64,000 bases of DNA from Streptomyces sp. NBC_01232 (lineage in GTDB: Bacteria; Actinomycetota; Actinomycetes; Streptomycetales; Streptomycetaceae), in contig NZ_CP108518.1 in the NCBI RefSeq assembly GCF_035989885.1, positions 5,938,501-6,002,500 of the forward strand, read 5' to 3'. Position 1 is the first letter of the stretch. Each line of letters begins with the position of its first letter. A program made the position numbers and the translations under genes. The notes beneath the pieces were generated by a model. That model had not been told where the DNA came from. It saw only the letters and a program-made list of their open reading frames with translations, and made no database searches. Shown here piece after piece: positions 8,957 through 18,669 of this stretch.

Positions 8957-9126
8957 CCCGTATCCCGACCAGTACGAGGTGGCAGAATCGAGGGAGTCGT
9001 TCGTACGGCACGGCGAAAACTCCCTCGGCGGTCCACCCCCGGCCCACCGCCGGCCCACCCGCTGCCCCGGCCCCTGTCCGCTCCCGCCGCTCCGTCGCCC
9101 CCTCCCGCTAAGGCCACTGGTAACCG

Positions 9127-10707
9127 ATGCCGCTCACCCTCGCCTCACTCGTCCAGCACTCGGCGCTCAAGCTCAGCGTCCGGGCGGGGGAGGGACGCCT
9201 CGACACCCCGGTGCGCTGGGCCCACGTCAGCGAGCTCGCCGACCCCGTCCCCTACATGGAGGGCGGGGAACTGCTCCTGATCACCGCGATGAAGCTGGAC
9301 GCGGGGGACCCGGAGGAGATGCGGGCCTACGTACGCCGCCTCGCCGCGGCCGGGGTCGTCGGCATCGGCTTCGCGATCGGCGTCAACTACGAGGAGATCC
9401 CCGAGGCGCTGGTCGAGGCCGCGCGGACCGAGGACATGCCGCTGCTGGAGGTGCCGCGGCGGACCCCCTTCCTGGCGATCAGCAAGGCCGTCTCCGCCGC
9501 CCTCGCGGCGGACCAGTACCGGGCCGTCACCGCCGGATTCGAGGCCCAGCGGGAGCTGACGCGCGCCGCGCTCTCCGTCGACGGGCCCGCCGAGCTGCTG
9601 GCGAAGCTGGCGGCGCACGTGCACGGCTGGGCCGCGCTGTACGACACCTCGGGCGCGGTCGTCGCGGCCGCCCCCGACTGGGCGGCCCGCCGCGCCGCGC
9701 GGCTGACCCCCGACGTGGAGCGGCTGCGGGAGCGCCCGGCGCCCGCGAGCGCCGTCGTCGGCGGCTCCGAGGACCGCGTGGAACTCCAGTCCCTGGGCAC
9801 GGGCCGGCGGGCGCGCGGTGCGCTCGCCGTCGGCACCGCCGCCCCGCTGGGCACGGCCGAGCGGTACGCCGTCCACTCCGCGGTCGCGCTGCTCACCCTC
9901 ACCACCGAGCGCTCCCGCTCGCTGCACGACGCCGAGTCCCGGCTGGGCGCGGCGGTGCTGCGGATGCTGCTGGCGGGCGAGGCGGACCACGCGCGGGCCG
10001 TCGCCGGAGACCTGTACGGGGCCCTGCTGGAGGCACCGTTCCGGCTGATCGTGGCCGAGCCGGCGCTGGCCGGGACCGCCCAGCCGGAGGGGCTGGCGCA
10101 GCTCTCCGACACGGTGGAGTCGGCGGCCGCCCGAACCGGGGAGACGCTGCTGGTCGTCCCGGAGGCGGGCCGGCTCGTCGTCCTGGCCTCCGACGGGGGC
10201 CAGGCCGTACAGGCCTGCGTGGACCACGCGGAGGCGCTGGAGGCACGGCGCGGCCGGGATGCGGCCGGGCCCGAGCCGGACGAGCTGGTGGTCGGCCTCT
10301 CCGCTCCCGCCGGGCCGGGCGGTGTGGCGGCGGCCCTCAAGCAGGCCGACCAGGCCCTGGCCGTGGCCCGGCGGCGCGGCCGGCCGATGGTGGAGCACGA
10401 GGACATGGCGGCGGGCTCGGTCCTGCCGTTGCTGGCCGACGACGCCGTACGGGCCTTCGCCGACGGCACCCTGCGCGCCCTGCGCGAGCACGACGCGACC
10501 GGCCGCGGCGACCTGGTGGCCTCGCTCCAGGCCTGGCTCTCGCGCCACGGGCAGTGGGACGCGGCCGCCGCCGACCTGGGCGTGCACCGGCACACGCTGC
10601 GCTACCGGATGAAGCGGGTCGAGGAGATCCTCGGCCGCTCCCTGGAGGACCCGGACGTCCGCATGGAGCTGTGGCTCGCCCTGAAGGCGACCTCGACCCC
10701 GTCCTAG
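9127..10707 (+). CDS. PucR-family transcriptional regulator
   Basis: A 526-residue regulator. The N-terminal PucR ligand domain covers roughly residues 8-125 (purine-catabolism regulator-like, ending near EVPRRTPFLAISKAVS). The middle is a CdaR/GGDEF-like region (about 280-420). The C-terminus holds the helix-turn-helix, with AAADLGVHRHTLRYRMKRVE near residues 481-500. Such proteins sense nitrogen metabolites and activate amine, purine or proline catabolism genes. It stands 165 bases upstream of the aldehyde dehydrogenase in the same direction, so control of that gene and of gabT is likely but inferred. Upstream bases 8957-9126 show no clear promoter. Confidence 0.88.
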   Translation: MPLTLASLVQHSALKLSVRAGEGRLDTPVRWAHVSELADPVPYMEGGELLLITAMKLDAGDPEEMRAYVRRLAAAGVVGIGFAIGVNYEEIPEALVEAARTEDMPLLEVPRRTPFLAISKAVSAALAADQYRAVTAGFEAQRELTRAALSVDGPAELLAKLAAHVHGWAALYDTSGAVVAAAPDWAARRAARLTPDVERLRERPAPASAVVGGSEDRVELQSLGTGRRARGALAVGTAAPLGTAERYAVHSAVALLTLTTERSRSLHDAESRLGAAVLRMLLAGEADHARAVAGDLYGALLEAPFRLIVAEPALAGTAQPEGLAQLSDTVESAAARTGETLLVVPEAGRLVVLASDGGQAVQACVDHAEALEARRGRDAAGPEPDELVVGLSAPAGPGGVAAALKQADQALAVARRRGRPMVEHEDMAAGSVLPLLADDAVRAFADGTLRALREHDATGRGDLVASLQAWLSRHGQWDAAAADLGVHRHTLRYRMKRVEEILGRSLEDPDVRMELWLALKATSTPS

Positions 10708-10872
10708 AGGGTGCCGGCACTCCGGCACTCCCATCCGGCCGGCCGGACAGTGACAAAGCGGCGAAGCGCGACGACCCGCCGCTCCATCAGGGACAAACGC
10801 CGAATCGCCGACGGAGTTCTACGGTGGAGGGGTCAGGACCCACCGCACACTTCTCGAAGGGCCGGGATTCGC

Positions 10873-12318
10873 ATGACTTCCACCCACGCCTTCTGGCTCG
10901 CCGGCCGCCAGGCCACCGGCGAGGACAGCTTCGACGTCCACTCCCCGTGGGACGGCCGACTGGTAGGCACCGTCAGCGTGCCCTCCGACGAGCAGGTCGA
11001 AGAGGCCGTGGCCGCGGCGTACGCCGTGACGGCGGAGTTCTCCGCGACCCCCGCCCACGTACGGGCCGCCGCCCTGGACCACGTGTCCAAGCGGCTCGCG
11101 GAGCGCACCGAGGAGATCGCCCAGCTGATCTCCGCCGAGAACGGCAAGCCCGTCAAGTGGGCCCGCGGCGAGGTCGGCCGTGCGGTGTCCGTGTTCCGCT
11201 TCGCCGCCGAAGAGGCCCGCCGCTTCAACGGCGGTGAGGCCCAGCGCCTCGACACCGACGCCGGCGGTGTCGGCCGTCTCGCGCTGACCCGCCGCTTCGT
11301 CAAGGGTCCGGTCCTCGGCATCGCGCCGTTCAACTTCCCGCTGAACCTGTGCGCCCACAAGGTGGCCCCGGCCATCGCCGTCGGCGCGCCGATCATCCTC
11401 AAGCCCGCCCCGGCCACGCCCCTCTCCGGGCTGATCCTGGGTGAGCTGCTCGCCGAGACCGACCTCCCGGCAGGCTCCTGGTCGGTCCTGCCGGTCGCCA
11501 ACGACAAGATGCCCGCCCTGGTCAAGGACGAGCGTCTGCCCGTCATCTCCTTCACCGGTTCGGACACCGTCGGCTACGCCATCCAGCAGTCGGTGCCCCA
11601 CAAGCACTGCACCCTGGAGCTCGGCGGCAACGCCGCGGCCGTCGTCCTGGACGACTGGTCCTCCGAGGCCGACCTCGACTGGGCCGCGACCCGTATCGCG
11701 ACCTTCTCGAACTACCAGGCCGGCCAGTCCTGCATCTCCGTGCAGCGCGTGATCGCCGACGCCTCCGTCTACGACCGCCTCGTCGAGAAGGTCGTCGCGA
11801 AGGTCCAGGCGCAGGTCACCGGCGACCCGAACGACGACGCCACCGACGTCGGCCCCCTGGTCTCCCAGGCCGCCGCCGAGCGCGTCGAGTCCTGGGTCGA
11901 CGAGGCCGTGGCCGGCGGAGCCAAGCTGCTCACCGGTGGCAAGCGCGCGGGTGCCTCGTACGAGCCGACCGTCCTCGCCCACGTCCCGGACGGCGTCAAG
12001 CTCGCCACCGAGGAGGTCTTCGGACCGGTCCTGACGCTGAAGAAGGTCGAGAACACCGACGAGGCCTTCGCCGCCGTCAACGACTCGAAGTTCGGTCTGC
12101 AGACCGGCGTCTTCACGCGCAACGTCCAGACCGCGTTCCGCGCCCACCGGGAGCTCGAGGTCGGCGGTGTCATCATCGGCGACGCGCCGTCCTACCGCGC
12201 CGACCAGATGCCGTACGGCGGCGTCAAGCAGTCCGGTGTCGGCCGCGAGGGTGTCCGCTACGCGATGGACGACTACACGTACGAGCGAGTCCTGGTCCTG
12301 ACCGGCCTCGACATCTGA
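10873..12318 (+). CDS. NAD(P)-dependent aldehyde dehydrogenase (succinic semialdehyde type)
   Basis: A 481-residue ALDH superfamily enzyme. The general base E249 lies in LELGGN and the nucleophile C287 in QAGQSCIS. The cofactor-binding stretch IAPFNFPLN and the C-terminal PYGGVKQSGVGREG are intact. The ATG at 10873 is preferred; the frame is open upstream but without a ribosome site. Together with GabT it could oxidise succinic semialdehyde to succinate, which would make it GabD-like; substrate specificity cannot be read from the sequence. A strong terminator follows 22 bases after the stop. Confidence 0.88.
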   Translation: MTSTHAFWLAGRQATGEDSFDVHSPWDGRLVGTVSVPSDEQVEEAVAAAYAVTAEFSATPAHVRAAALDHVSKRLAERTEEIAQLISAENGKPVKWARGEVGRAVSVFRFAAEEARRFNGGEAQRLDTDAGGVGRLALTRRFVKGPVLGIAPFNFPLNLCAHKVAPAIAVGAPIILKPAPATPLSGLILGELLAETDLPAGSWSVLPVANDKMPALVKDERLPVISFTGSDTVGYAIQQSVPHKHCTLELGGNAAAVVLDDWSSEADLDWAATRIATFSNYQAGQSCISVQRVIADASVYDRLVEKVVAKVQAQVTGDPNDDATDVGPLVSQAAAERVESWVDEAVAGGAKLLTGGKRAGASYEPTVLAHVPDGVKLATEEVFGPVLTLKKVENTDEAFAAVNDSKFGLQTGVFTRNVQTAFRAHRELEVGGVIIGDAPSYRADQMPYGGVKQSGVGREGVRYAMDDYTYERVLVLTGLDI

Positions 12319-12340
12319 TCTCGTACGGCCCAAAAGCCGG

Positions 12341-12383
12341 CGGCCGGAGCCTACTGTGCGGGGGCTCCGGCCGTCCCCTTTTT
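12341..12383 (+). terminator. Intrinsic terminator after the aldehyde dehydrogenase gene
   Basis: An 11-base perfect stem, CGGCCGGAGCC (12341-12351) with GGCTCCGGCCG (12363-12373), is followed by TCCCCTTTTT. This is a textbook rho-independent terminator and closes the gab block. Confidence 0.9.
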
Positions 12384-12537
12384 CCCCCGCTGGGCGGGGG
12401 AAGAGGCGCCCCGGCGCCCCGGGTTCGCCCGACTGGACCGCCCCGGCTTTTCCGGCGCAGCCGGACGGGGTACGACTCACAAGTAGCACCGGCTGGTAAT
12501 CCGGTGAACCGACTCCGGCGGCGAGGTGAGTCCCCGC

Positions 12538-14502
12538 ATGTCCGCAACACAGCCCGTACAGCCCGTACAACCCAGCGGCGCACAGCCCAAGGTGACCGAG
12601 CGCGAAGCACGGCAGGTCGCGGAAGCGGCCCGCGAACAGGACTGGCGCAAACCCAGTTTCGCGAAGGAACTGTTCCTGGGACGCTTCCGGCTCGACCTGA
12701 TCCACCCCCACCCGCTCCCCGCCGACGAGGACGTCCGGCGGGGCGAGGCCTTCCTGGCCCGGCTGCGGGAGTTCTGCGAGACCTCGATCGACGGGGCCCG
12801 CATCGAGCGCGAGGCGAAGATCCCCGACGAGACCGTGCGCGGGCTCAAGGAGCTCGGCGCCCTCGGTATGAAGATCGACCCCAAGTACGGCGGTCTCGGT
12901 CTCACCCAGGTCTACTACAACAAGGCGCTGGCCCTCGTCGGGTCGGTGAGCCCTGCCATCGGGGCCCTGCTCTCCGCCCACCAGTCGATCGGCGTACCCC
13001 AGCCGTTGAAGATGTTCGGCACGCAGGAGCAGAAGGACGCCTACCTGCCCCGCTGCGCCACCACCGCCATCAGCGCCTTCCTGCTCACCGAGCCCGACGT
13101 GGGCTCCGACCCGGCACGCCTGGCCACCACGGCGGTCCCCGACGGGGACGACTACGTGCTCGACGGCGTGAAGCTGTGGACGACCAACGGGGTGGTGGCC
13201 GACCTGCTCGTCGTGATGGCCCGCGTCCCGAAGTCCGAGAACCACCGGGGCGGGATCACCGCCTTCGTCGTGGAGGCGGACTCGCCGGGGATCACCGTCG
13301 AGCACCGCAACGCCTTCATGGGCCTGCGCGGCCTGGAGAACGGCGTCACCCGCTTCCACCGGGTACGGGTGCCCGCCGGCCAGCGCATCGGCGCCGAGGG
13401 CGCCGGCCTCAAGATCGCCCTGACCACGCTCAACACCGGCCGGCTGTCCCTGCCCGCCATGTGCGTCGGCGCCGGCAAGTGGTGCCTGAAGATCGCCCGC
13501 GAGTGGTCCGGCGTACGCGAGCAGTGGGGCCGGCCCGTCGCGCAGCACGAGGCCGTCGGCGCCAAGATCTCCTTCATCGCCGCCACGACCTTCGCCCTCG
13601 AAGCGGTGGTCGACCTCGCCTCCCAGATGGCCGACGAGGACCGCAACGACATCCGCATCGAGGCAGCCCTCGCCAAGCTCTACGGCTCCGAGATGGCCTG
13701 CCTGATGGCCGACGAACTCGTCCAGATCCGCGGCGGACGCGGCTTCGAGACCGCCGATTCCCTGGCCGCCCGCGGCGAGCGCGCCGTCCCCGCCGAGCAG
13801 ATGCTCCGCGACCTGCGCATCAACCGGATCTTCGAGGGATCGACGGAGATCATGCACCTGCTGATCGCCCGCGAGGCCGTCGACGCCCACCTGTCGGTCG
13901 CGGGCGACCTCATCGACCCGGACAAGGCACTCGGCGACAAGGCGAAGGCCACGGCCCGCGCCGCCGGGTTCTACGCGCGCTGGCTGCCCAAGCTCGCCAC
14001 CGGCCCCGGCCAGGTGCCCGGCACCTACCGCGCCTTCCACCCGGGCGGCCACCCCGACCTCTCCACCCACCTGCGCTACGTGGAGCGCAGCGCCCGCAAA
14101 CTCGCCCGCTCGACCTTCTACGCCATGTCCCGCTGGCAGGGCCGGATGGAGACCAAGCAGGGCTTCCTCGGCCGGATCGTCGACATCGGCGCCGAGCTCT
14201 TCGCGATGAGCGCGGCCTGCGTCCGCGCCGAGCACCTGCGCGCCACCGGCGCCCACGGCCGCGAGGCGTACCAGCTGGCCGACGCCTTCTGCGAACAGTC
14301 CCGGCTCCGCGTCGAGGAGCTCTTCGGCCGCCTCTGGTCCAACACCGACGACCTCGACCGCAAGGTGGTCGCCGGCGTCCTGTCCGGCACCTACGCCTGG
14401 CTGGAGGAGGGCGTCCTCGACCCGTCCGGCGAGGGCCCCTGGATCGCGGACGCGACGCCCGGACCCTCGACACAGAAAAACGTGCACCGCCCCATCCGCT
14501 GA
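12538..14502 (+). CDS. Acyl-CoA dehydrogenase, long form
   Basis: A 654-residue flavoenzyme for the first oxidation step of fatty acyl-CoA degradation. The ATG at 12538 has GAGGTGAG seven bases upstream; a GTG at 12526 is less likely. Residues about 60-460 contain the acyl-CoA dehydrogenase core (FAD-binding stretch AISAFLLTEPDVGSDPAR, C-terminal IRGGRGFET and NRIFEGSTEIMHLLIAREAV). An extra C-terminal helical domain of about 190 residues makes it resemble VLCAD/ACAD9-type enzymes, which act on long chains and may bind membranes. It stands 91 bases upstream of the next gene. Substrate length is inferred. Confidence 0.9.
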   Translation: MSATQPVQPVQPSGAQPKVTEREARQVAEAAREQDWRKPSFAKELFLGRFRLDLIHPHPLPADEDVRRGEAFLARLREFCETSIDGARIEREAKIPDETVRGLKELGALGMKIDPKYGGLGLTQVYYNKALALVGSVSPAIGALLSAHQSIGVPQPLKMFGTQEQKDAYLPRCATTAISAFLLTEPDVGSDPARLATTAVPDGDDYVLDGVKLWTTNGVVADLLVVMARVPKSENHRGGITAFVVEADSPGITVEHRNAFMGLRGLENGVTRFHRVRVPAGQRIGAEGAGLKIALTTLNTGRLSLPAMCVGAGKWCLKIAREWSGVREQWGRPVAQHEAVGAKISFIAATTFALEAVVDLASQMADEDRNDIRIEAALAKLYGSEMACLMADELVQIRGGRGFETADSLAARGERAVPAEQMLRDLRINRIFEGSTEIMHLLIAREAVDAHLSVAGDLIDPDKALGDKAKATARAAGFYARWLPKLATGPGQVPGTYRAFHPGGHPDLSTHLRYVERSARKLARSTFYAMSRWQGRMETKQGFLGRIVDIGAELFAMSAACVRAEHLRATGAHGREAYQLADAFCEQSRLRVEELFGRLWSNTDDLDRKVVAGVLSGTYAWLEEGVLDPSGEGPWIADATPGPSTQKNVHRPIR

Positions 14503-14593
14503 CCTGCGATCATCGCCGGACGTCGGACAGACGTACGAGGATGAGTACGAGTACTGGTACGCGTACGAGCACAGCGCGAGGCGGACGAGAACG

Positions 14594-15922
14594 ATGCCGA
14601 CGGCCGAGGAAGACCGCACCAGCCGACGGCTGGCCTGGTGCGTGGCGCACCTGCTGCGCCACGCACCGGACCACGTCGTCACCGACATGACCGGCCGGCT
14701 GGACGAGCCCACCCGCAAATACCTGTGCCGGGACGAGTGGCTGTCCGCCGCGACCGTCACCCTCCTGCTGCGCCACGGCGGCGCGGCCGACCGGACCTAC
14801 ATCGCGCGCAACCCCCGGGTCGTCGGCCGGCCACTGCCCGGCCTGCCCGGACCCGCCCGGTACGCCCGCCGCCGCACCCCGGACGAACTCCTGCCCCTGC
14901 TCCGCGCCGAACTCGGCCGGGATCCCGCCGAGGGGCCGCTCGACGCCGCCGAGCTGGCCGGCCTGCTGCGCCGGCACGGCAGGCGCGGGCCACGGGTCCC
15001 CCTGGACATCCTGGCGGCGGGCCACCGCCCGGACCCGGAGGCGCTGCTCGCCGAACACCTCCGCGATCCGCTGCCGGCCGGCGCGGTCGAAGCCCTGCTG
15101 CTCGTCGCGGACCTGCCCCTGGAGAACGTCCTCGCCCTCCTGGCCACCGGCGGGGCGCAGCCGGACGAGCGCTCCTGGCACCGGCCCGCCGTCCGGGCCG
15201 TGCGGATGGGCCGCGTCACGCACGACGAGCTCGTCACCCATGTGGCCCCCGCGCACCGGAGCCTGCTGCTCGCCCGCCTCCCCGCCGTCGGCGGCCTGCG
15301 CTGGACCCTGCCCGAACAGGCCGGCATGCAGAGCGCCGTGCTGCGGGCCCTGCGCCCGCTGGGGGACGATCCCCGGCTGTGGGCGGAGCTGCTGAGGCAC
15401 GCCCCCGGCCACCGGGGCACGCTGCCCGGGCTGGTCGCCGCCGTGGTCGACGGCACGGCGGCGGAGGCGGCCGAGGCGGCCGCGCCCGGCCCCGAGCTCG
15501 TGCGGGCGGTGCGCCACCTGACGCCGACCGCAGCCGAACCCTTCGGGGGCGTGGAGCGCGAGCTGGCGCTGGCGAGCCTCGCCGTGCCCATGGACAGCGT
15601 CCAGGAGGACATCCGCTGGGTGCGCGACTGCCTCGACCGCGGCCTGCTCACCGGCGTCGATGTGATCCGGCACAAGCTGCCGGCCTGCTGGGCCCTCGAC
15701 CAGGACCACTGGCTCGGCGACGTGAACCACCCCGACCGGCACGACCGTCCCGCGGCCGTCCTCGCCTCGCACACCGAGGCGGACCGGCTGCTGTTCCTGG
15801 CGCTCGGCGAGGAGCCAGGGGCCTGGTGGCGGGTCGCCCGCACGCTCCCGGAGTTCGCCGGAACCCTGCCGCACCTGCTTCTGCGGGTAACGGAAGGGGG
15901 CTCCGTGTCCGGCCGCTCCTGA
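14594..15922 (+). CDS. Conserved hypothetical helical protein, 442 aa
   Basis: A soluble 442-residue protein rich in Leu, Ala and Arg with no signal or membrane segment. It reads as consecutive amphipathic helices with recurring units (for example LAWCVAHLLRHAPDHVV and LWAELLRHAPGHRG), suggesting an alpha-solenoid scaffold. ATG at 14594 lacks a strong ribosome site. The leader at 14541-14580 is unusually rich in GTACGAG-like units. It ends 12-21 bases before dxr and may be cotranscribed with it. I recognise no catalytic motif. Function unknown. Confidence 0.6.
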   Translation: MPTAEEDRTSRRLAWCVAHLLRHAPDHVVTDMTGRLDEPTRKYLCRDEWLSAATVTLLLRHGGAADRTYIARNPRVVGRPLPGLPGPARYARRRTPDELLPLLRAELGRDPAEGPLDAAELAGLLRRHGRRGPRVPLDILAAGHRPDPEALLAEHLRDPLPAGAVEALLLVADLPLENVLALLATGGAQPDERSWHRPAVRAVRMGRVTHDELVTHVAPAHRSLLLARLPAVGGLRWTLPEQAGMQSAVLRALRPLGDDPRLWAELLRHAPGHRGTLPGLVAAVVDGTAAEAAEAAAPGPELVRAVRHLTPTAAEPFGGVERELALASLAVPMDSVQEDIRWVRDCLDRGLLTGVDVIRHKLPACWALDQDHWLGDVNHPDRHDRPAAVLASHTEADRLLFLALGEEPGAWWRVARTLPEFAGTLPHLLLRVTEGGSVSGRS

Positions 15923-15943
15923 CTTCCGGCAACAATGGGGGGC

Positions 15944-17197
15944 ATGAGCGACCGCCCAGCCCCCCTCGCCGATCCGCACCTCCTCTTCGACCCCGCGGCC
16001 GGCCTCCGGGACATCGTCATCCTCGGGTCCACCGGGTCCATCGGGACCCAGGCCATCGACCTCGCCCTGCGCAACCCGGACCGGTTCAGGGTCACCGCAC
16101 TGTCCGCAGCCGGCGGGCGGGTGGAGCTGCTGGCCGAGCAGGCCCGGCTGCTGCGGGTCAAGACGGTGGCCGTCGCCCGCGAGGACGTCGTACCGGCCCT
16201 GAAAGAGGCGCTGAGCGCCCGGTACGGCCCGTCCGAGCCGCTGCCCGAGATCCTGGCCGGTCCGGACGCCGCGGCCGAACTCGCCGCCTCCGAGTGCCAC
16301 ACCGTCCTCAACGGCATCACCGGCTCGATCGGCCTCGCGCCGACCCTCGCCGCCCTGCGCGCCGGCCGGACCCTGGCCCTGGCCAACAAGGAGTCGCTGA
16401 TCGTCGGCGGCCCGCTGGTCAAGGCCCTGGCGAAGCCCGGCCAGATCATCCCGGTCGACTCCGAGCACGCGGCCCTCTTCCAGGCGCTCGCGGCCGGCAC
16501 CCGGGCCGACGTCCGCAAGCTCGTGGTGACCGCCTCCGGCGGCCCCTTCCGCGGCCGCACCCGCGCCCAGCTGGCGGACGTCACCGTGCAGGACGCCCTC
16601 GCGCACCCCACCTGGGCCATGGGCCCGGTGATCACCGTGAACTCCTCGACCCTGGTCAACAAGGGGCTGGAGGTCATCGAGGCGCACCTGCTCTACGACA
16701 TCCCCTTCGACCGCATCGAGGTCGTGGTCCACCCCCAGTCCTACGTGCACTCGATGGTGGAGTTCACGGACGGCTCCACGCTCGCCCAGGCCACTCCGCC
16801 GGACATGCGCGGCCCCATCGCGATCGGCCTCGGCTGGCCCGAGCGGATCCCGGACGCGGCCCCCGCCTTCGACTGGTCCAAGGCGTCCACGTGGGAGTTC
16901 TTCCCGCTGGACACCGAGGCCTTCCCGTCGGTGGGCCTCGCCCGGCACGTGGGTACGCTCGGGGGTACCGCCCCGGCCGTGTTCAATGCGGCCAACGAGG
17001 AGTGCGTCGAGGCATTCCTGGCAGGTCGGCTGCCGTTCACAGCAATCATGGATACGGTCTCTGCCGTGGTCGATGAGCACGGGACGCCTGAGTCGGGAAC
17101 CTCCCTGACGGTCCAGGACGTCCTGGAAGCAGAGGCCTGGGCCAGGGCCCGGGCGCGGGAGATGGCGGCACGGGCCGCCGCGGAGGCGCGCGCATGA
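15944..17197 (+). CDS. dxr: 1-deoxy-D-xylulose 5-phosphate reductoisomerase
   Basis: The enzyme converts DXP to 2-C-methyl-D-erythritol 4-phosphate with NADPH, the committed step of the MEP isoprenoid pathway. The NADPH motif LGSTGSIG is near the N-terminus. [29 protein letters not shown] and [22 protein letters not shown] carry metal- and substrate-binding residues. Length is 417 residues from ATG 15944, which matches the common MSD... start, or 420 from ATG 15935. Neither start has a good ribosome site: 15944 is directly preceded by GGGGGGC. The stop overlaps the next start as ATGA, so the two are translationally coupled. Confidence 0.96.
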   Translation: MSDRPAPLADPHLLFDPAAGLRDIVILGSTGSIGTQAIDLALRNPDRFRVTALSAAGGRVELLAEQARLLRVKTVAVAREDVVPALKEALSARYGPSEPLPEILAGPDAAAELAASECHTVLNGITGSIGLAPTLAALRAGRTLALANKESLIVGGPLVKALAKPGQIIPVDSEHAALFQALAAGTRADVRKLVVTASGGPFRGRTRAQLADVTVQDALAHPTWAMGPVITVNSSTLVNKGLEVIEAHLLYDIPFDRIEVVVHPQSYVHSMVEFTDGSTLAQATPPDMRGPIAIGLGWPERIPDAAPAFDWSKASTWEFFPLDTEAFPSVGLARHVGTLGGTAPAVFNAANEECVEAFLAGRLPFTAIMDTVSAVVDEHGTPESGTSLTVQDVLEAEAWARARAREMAARAAAEARA

Positions 17198-18495
17198 CAC
17201 TACTGATGACGGTGCTCGGGGTCGTGGTCTTCGCCGTCGGCCTGCTGGTCTCCATCGCCTGGCACGAGCTGGGGCACCTCTCCACGGCCAAGATCTTCGG
17301 CATTCGCGTGCCGCAGTACATGGTGGGCTTCGGGCCGACCGTCTGGTCGCGGCGCAAGGGCGAGACCGAGTACGGGATCAAGGCCATCCCGATGGGCGGC
17401 TACATCCGCATGATCGGGATGTTCCCGCCCGGCGAGGACGGCAAGGTCACCGCCCGCTCCACCTCGCCGTTCCGGTCGATGATCGAGGACGCGCGCTCGG
17501 CCGCGTACGAGGAGCTCCAGCCCGGGGACGAGAGCCGGCTCTTCTACACGCGCAAGCCGTGGAAGCGCGTGATCGTGATGTTCGCCGGGCCGTTCATGAA
17601 CCTGATCCTGGCCGTGGCGATCTTCCTCACCACCCTGATGACCTTCGGGCTGAACACCCAGACCACCTCGGTCGCCACCGTCTCGGACTGCGTCATCCAG
17701 CAGAGCGAGAAGCGCGACAAGTGCGCCCCCGGCGATCCGGCCGCCCCCGCCAAGGCGGCGGGCCTGAAGGCGGGCGACAGGATCGTCGCCTTCAACGGCC
17801 GCCCGGTCGGCGACTGGTCCGCCCTGCAGAAGGACATCCGCGCCACCGTCGGCCCCGCCGAGATCACGGTGGAGCGGGCCGGTCAGCGCGTGGACCTCAC
17901 GGCCAATCTGATCGAGAACAAGGTCGCCAAGACGGACGGCAACGGCCGGTACGTCAAGGACGAGTACGTCACGGCGGGCTTCCTCGGCTTCGCCCCCGCC
18001 TCCGGATACGTCCCGCAGTCCTTCGGCCAGTCCGTCGACCGTATGGGCGAGATGATGGTGGCCGGCGTGCAGTCGCTGATCGAGCTGCCGTCCAAGGTCC
18101 CGGACCTGTGGAACGCAGCCTTCAACGGGGCCGAGCGCGAGCAGGACAGCCCCATGGGCGTCGTCGGCGCCGCCCGGGTCAGCGGTGAGATCTTCACCCT
18201 CGACATCCCCGCCCAGCACCAGCTGGTCTTCTTCCTCAACCTGCTGGCCGGCTTCAACCTGTCGCTGTTCCTGTTCAACATGCTGCCGCTGCTCCCGCTC
18301 GACGGCGGTCACATCGCCGGCGCCCTGTGGGAGTCGGTCCGGCGGGGCGTGGCGCGGATCTTCCGGCGCCCCGACCCCGGCCCGTTCGACGTGGCGAAGC
18401 TGATGCCCGTCGCGTACGTGGTCGCGGGCCTGTTCATCTGCTTCACCCTGCTGGTGATGGTGGCGGACGTGGTCAACCCGATCAAGATCACCTAG
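17194..18495 (+). CDS. Site-2 (M50) intramembrane metalloprotease, RseP/Rip1 type
   Basis: A 433-residue zinc protease that cuts transmembrane proteins, typically anti-sigma factors. HELGH at residues 24-28 in the first membrane segment binds zinc, and the second motif LDGGH lies in the C-terminal membrane segment after NMLPLLP. A PDZ domain (about 185-240, [19 protein letters not shown]) lies between. Four membrane segments are visible. The ATG overlaps the dxr stop as ATGA. The dxr-protease-ispG order is the usual actinobacterial arrangement. The substrate is unknown; in mycobacteria Rip1 cleaves several anti-sigma factors. Confidence 0.93.
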   Translation: MTLLMTVLGVVVFAVGLLVSIAWHELGHLSTAKIFGIRVPQYMVGFGPTVWSRRKGETEYGIKAIPMGGYIRMIGMFPPGEDGKVTARSTSPFRSMIEDARSAAYEELQPGDESRLFYTRKPWKRVIVMFAGPFMNLILAVAIFLTTLMTFGLNTQTTSVATVSDCVIQQSEKRDKCAPGDPAAPAKAAGLKAGDRIVAFNGRPVGDWSALQKDIRATVGPAEITVERAGQRVDLTANLIENKVAKTDGNGRYVKDEYVTAGFLGFAPASGYVPQSFGQSVDRMGEMMVAGVQSLIELPSKVPDLWNAAFNGAEREQDSPMGVVGAARVSGEIFTLDIPAQHQLVFFLNLLAGFNLSLFLFNMLPLLPLDGGHIAGALWESVRRGVARIFRRPDPGPFDVAKLMPVAYVVAGLFICFTLLVMVADVVNPIKIT

Positions 18496-18522
18496 TTTGC
18501 GGGGCTCCACCCCGCCGGTACC

Positions 18523-18551
18523 GGAGCCGGGCACGGATCGTGCCCGGCTCC
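18523..18551 (+). terminator. Strong hairpin after the M50 protease gene
   Basis: GGAGCCGGGCACG (18523-18535) pairs perfectly with CGTGCCCGGCTCC (18539-18551) around GAT. No T tract follows, as is common for Streptomyces terminators. It separates the dxr-protease pair from ispG. Confidence 0.8.
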
Positions 18552-18669
18552 CTACGTTCGGGTGGCGCACCCCCTCGGATGCAAGGGCCGCGCCGTGGTT
18601 GGCGTAATCTCGAAGCCTGGAGCCCGCCGATCTCGGGACCTTGATCCACACCTTGGGGTTGCACAGCAG

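Noticed and set aside
14541..14590. ATG near 14541 encoding a Ser/Thr-rich peptide before the 442-aa gene
   Set aside because: The frame continues as low-complexity sequence antagonistic to the real gene; the GTACGAG-rich leader explains it.
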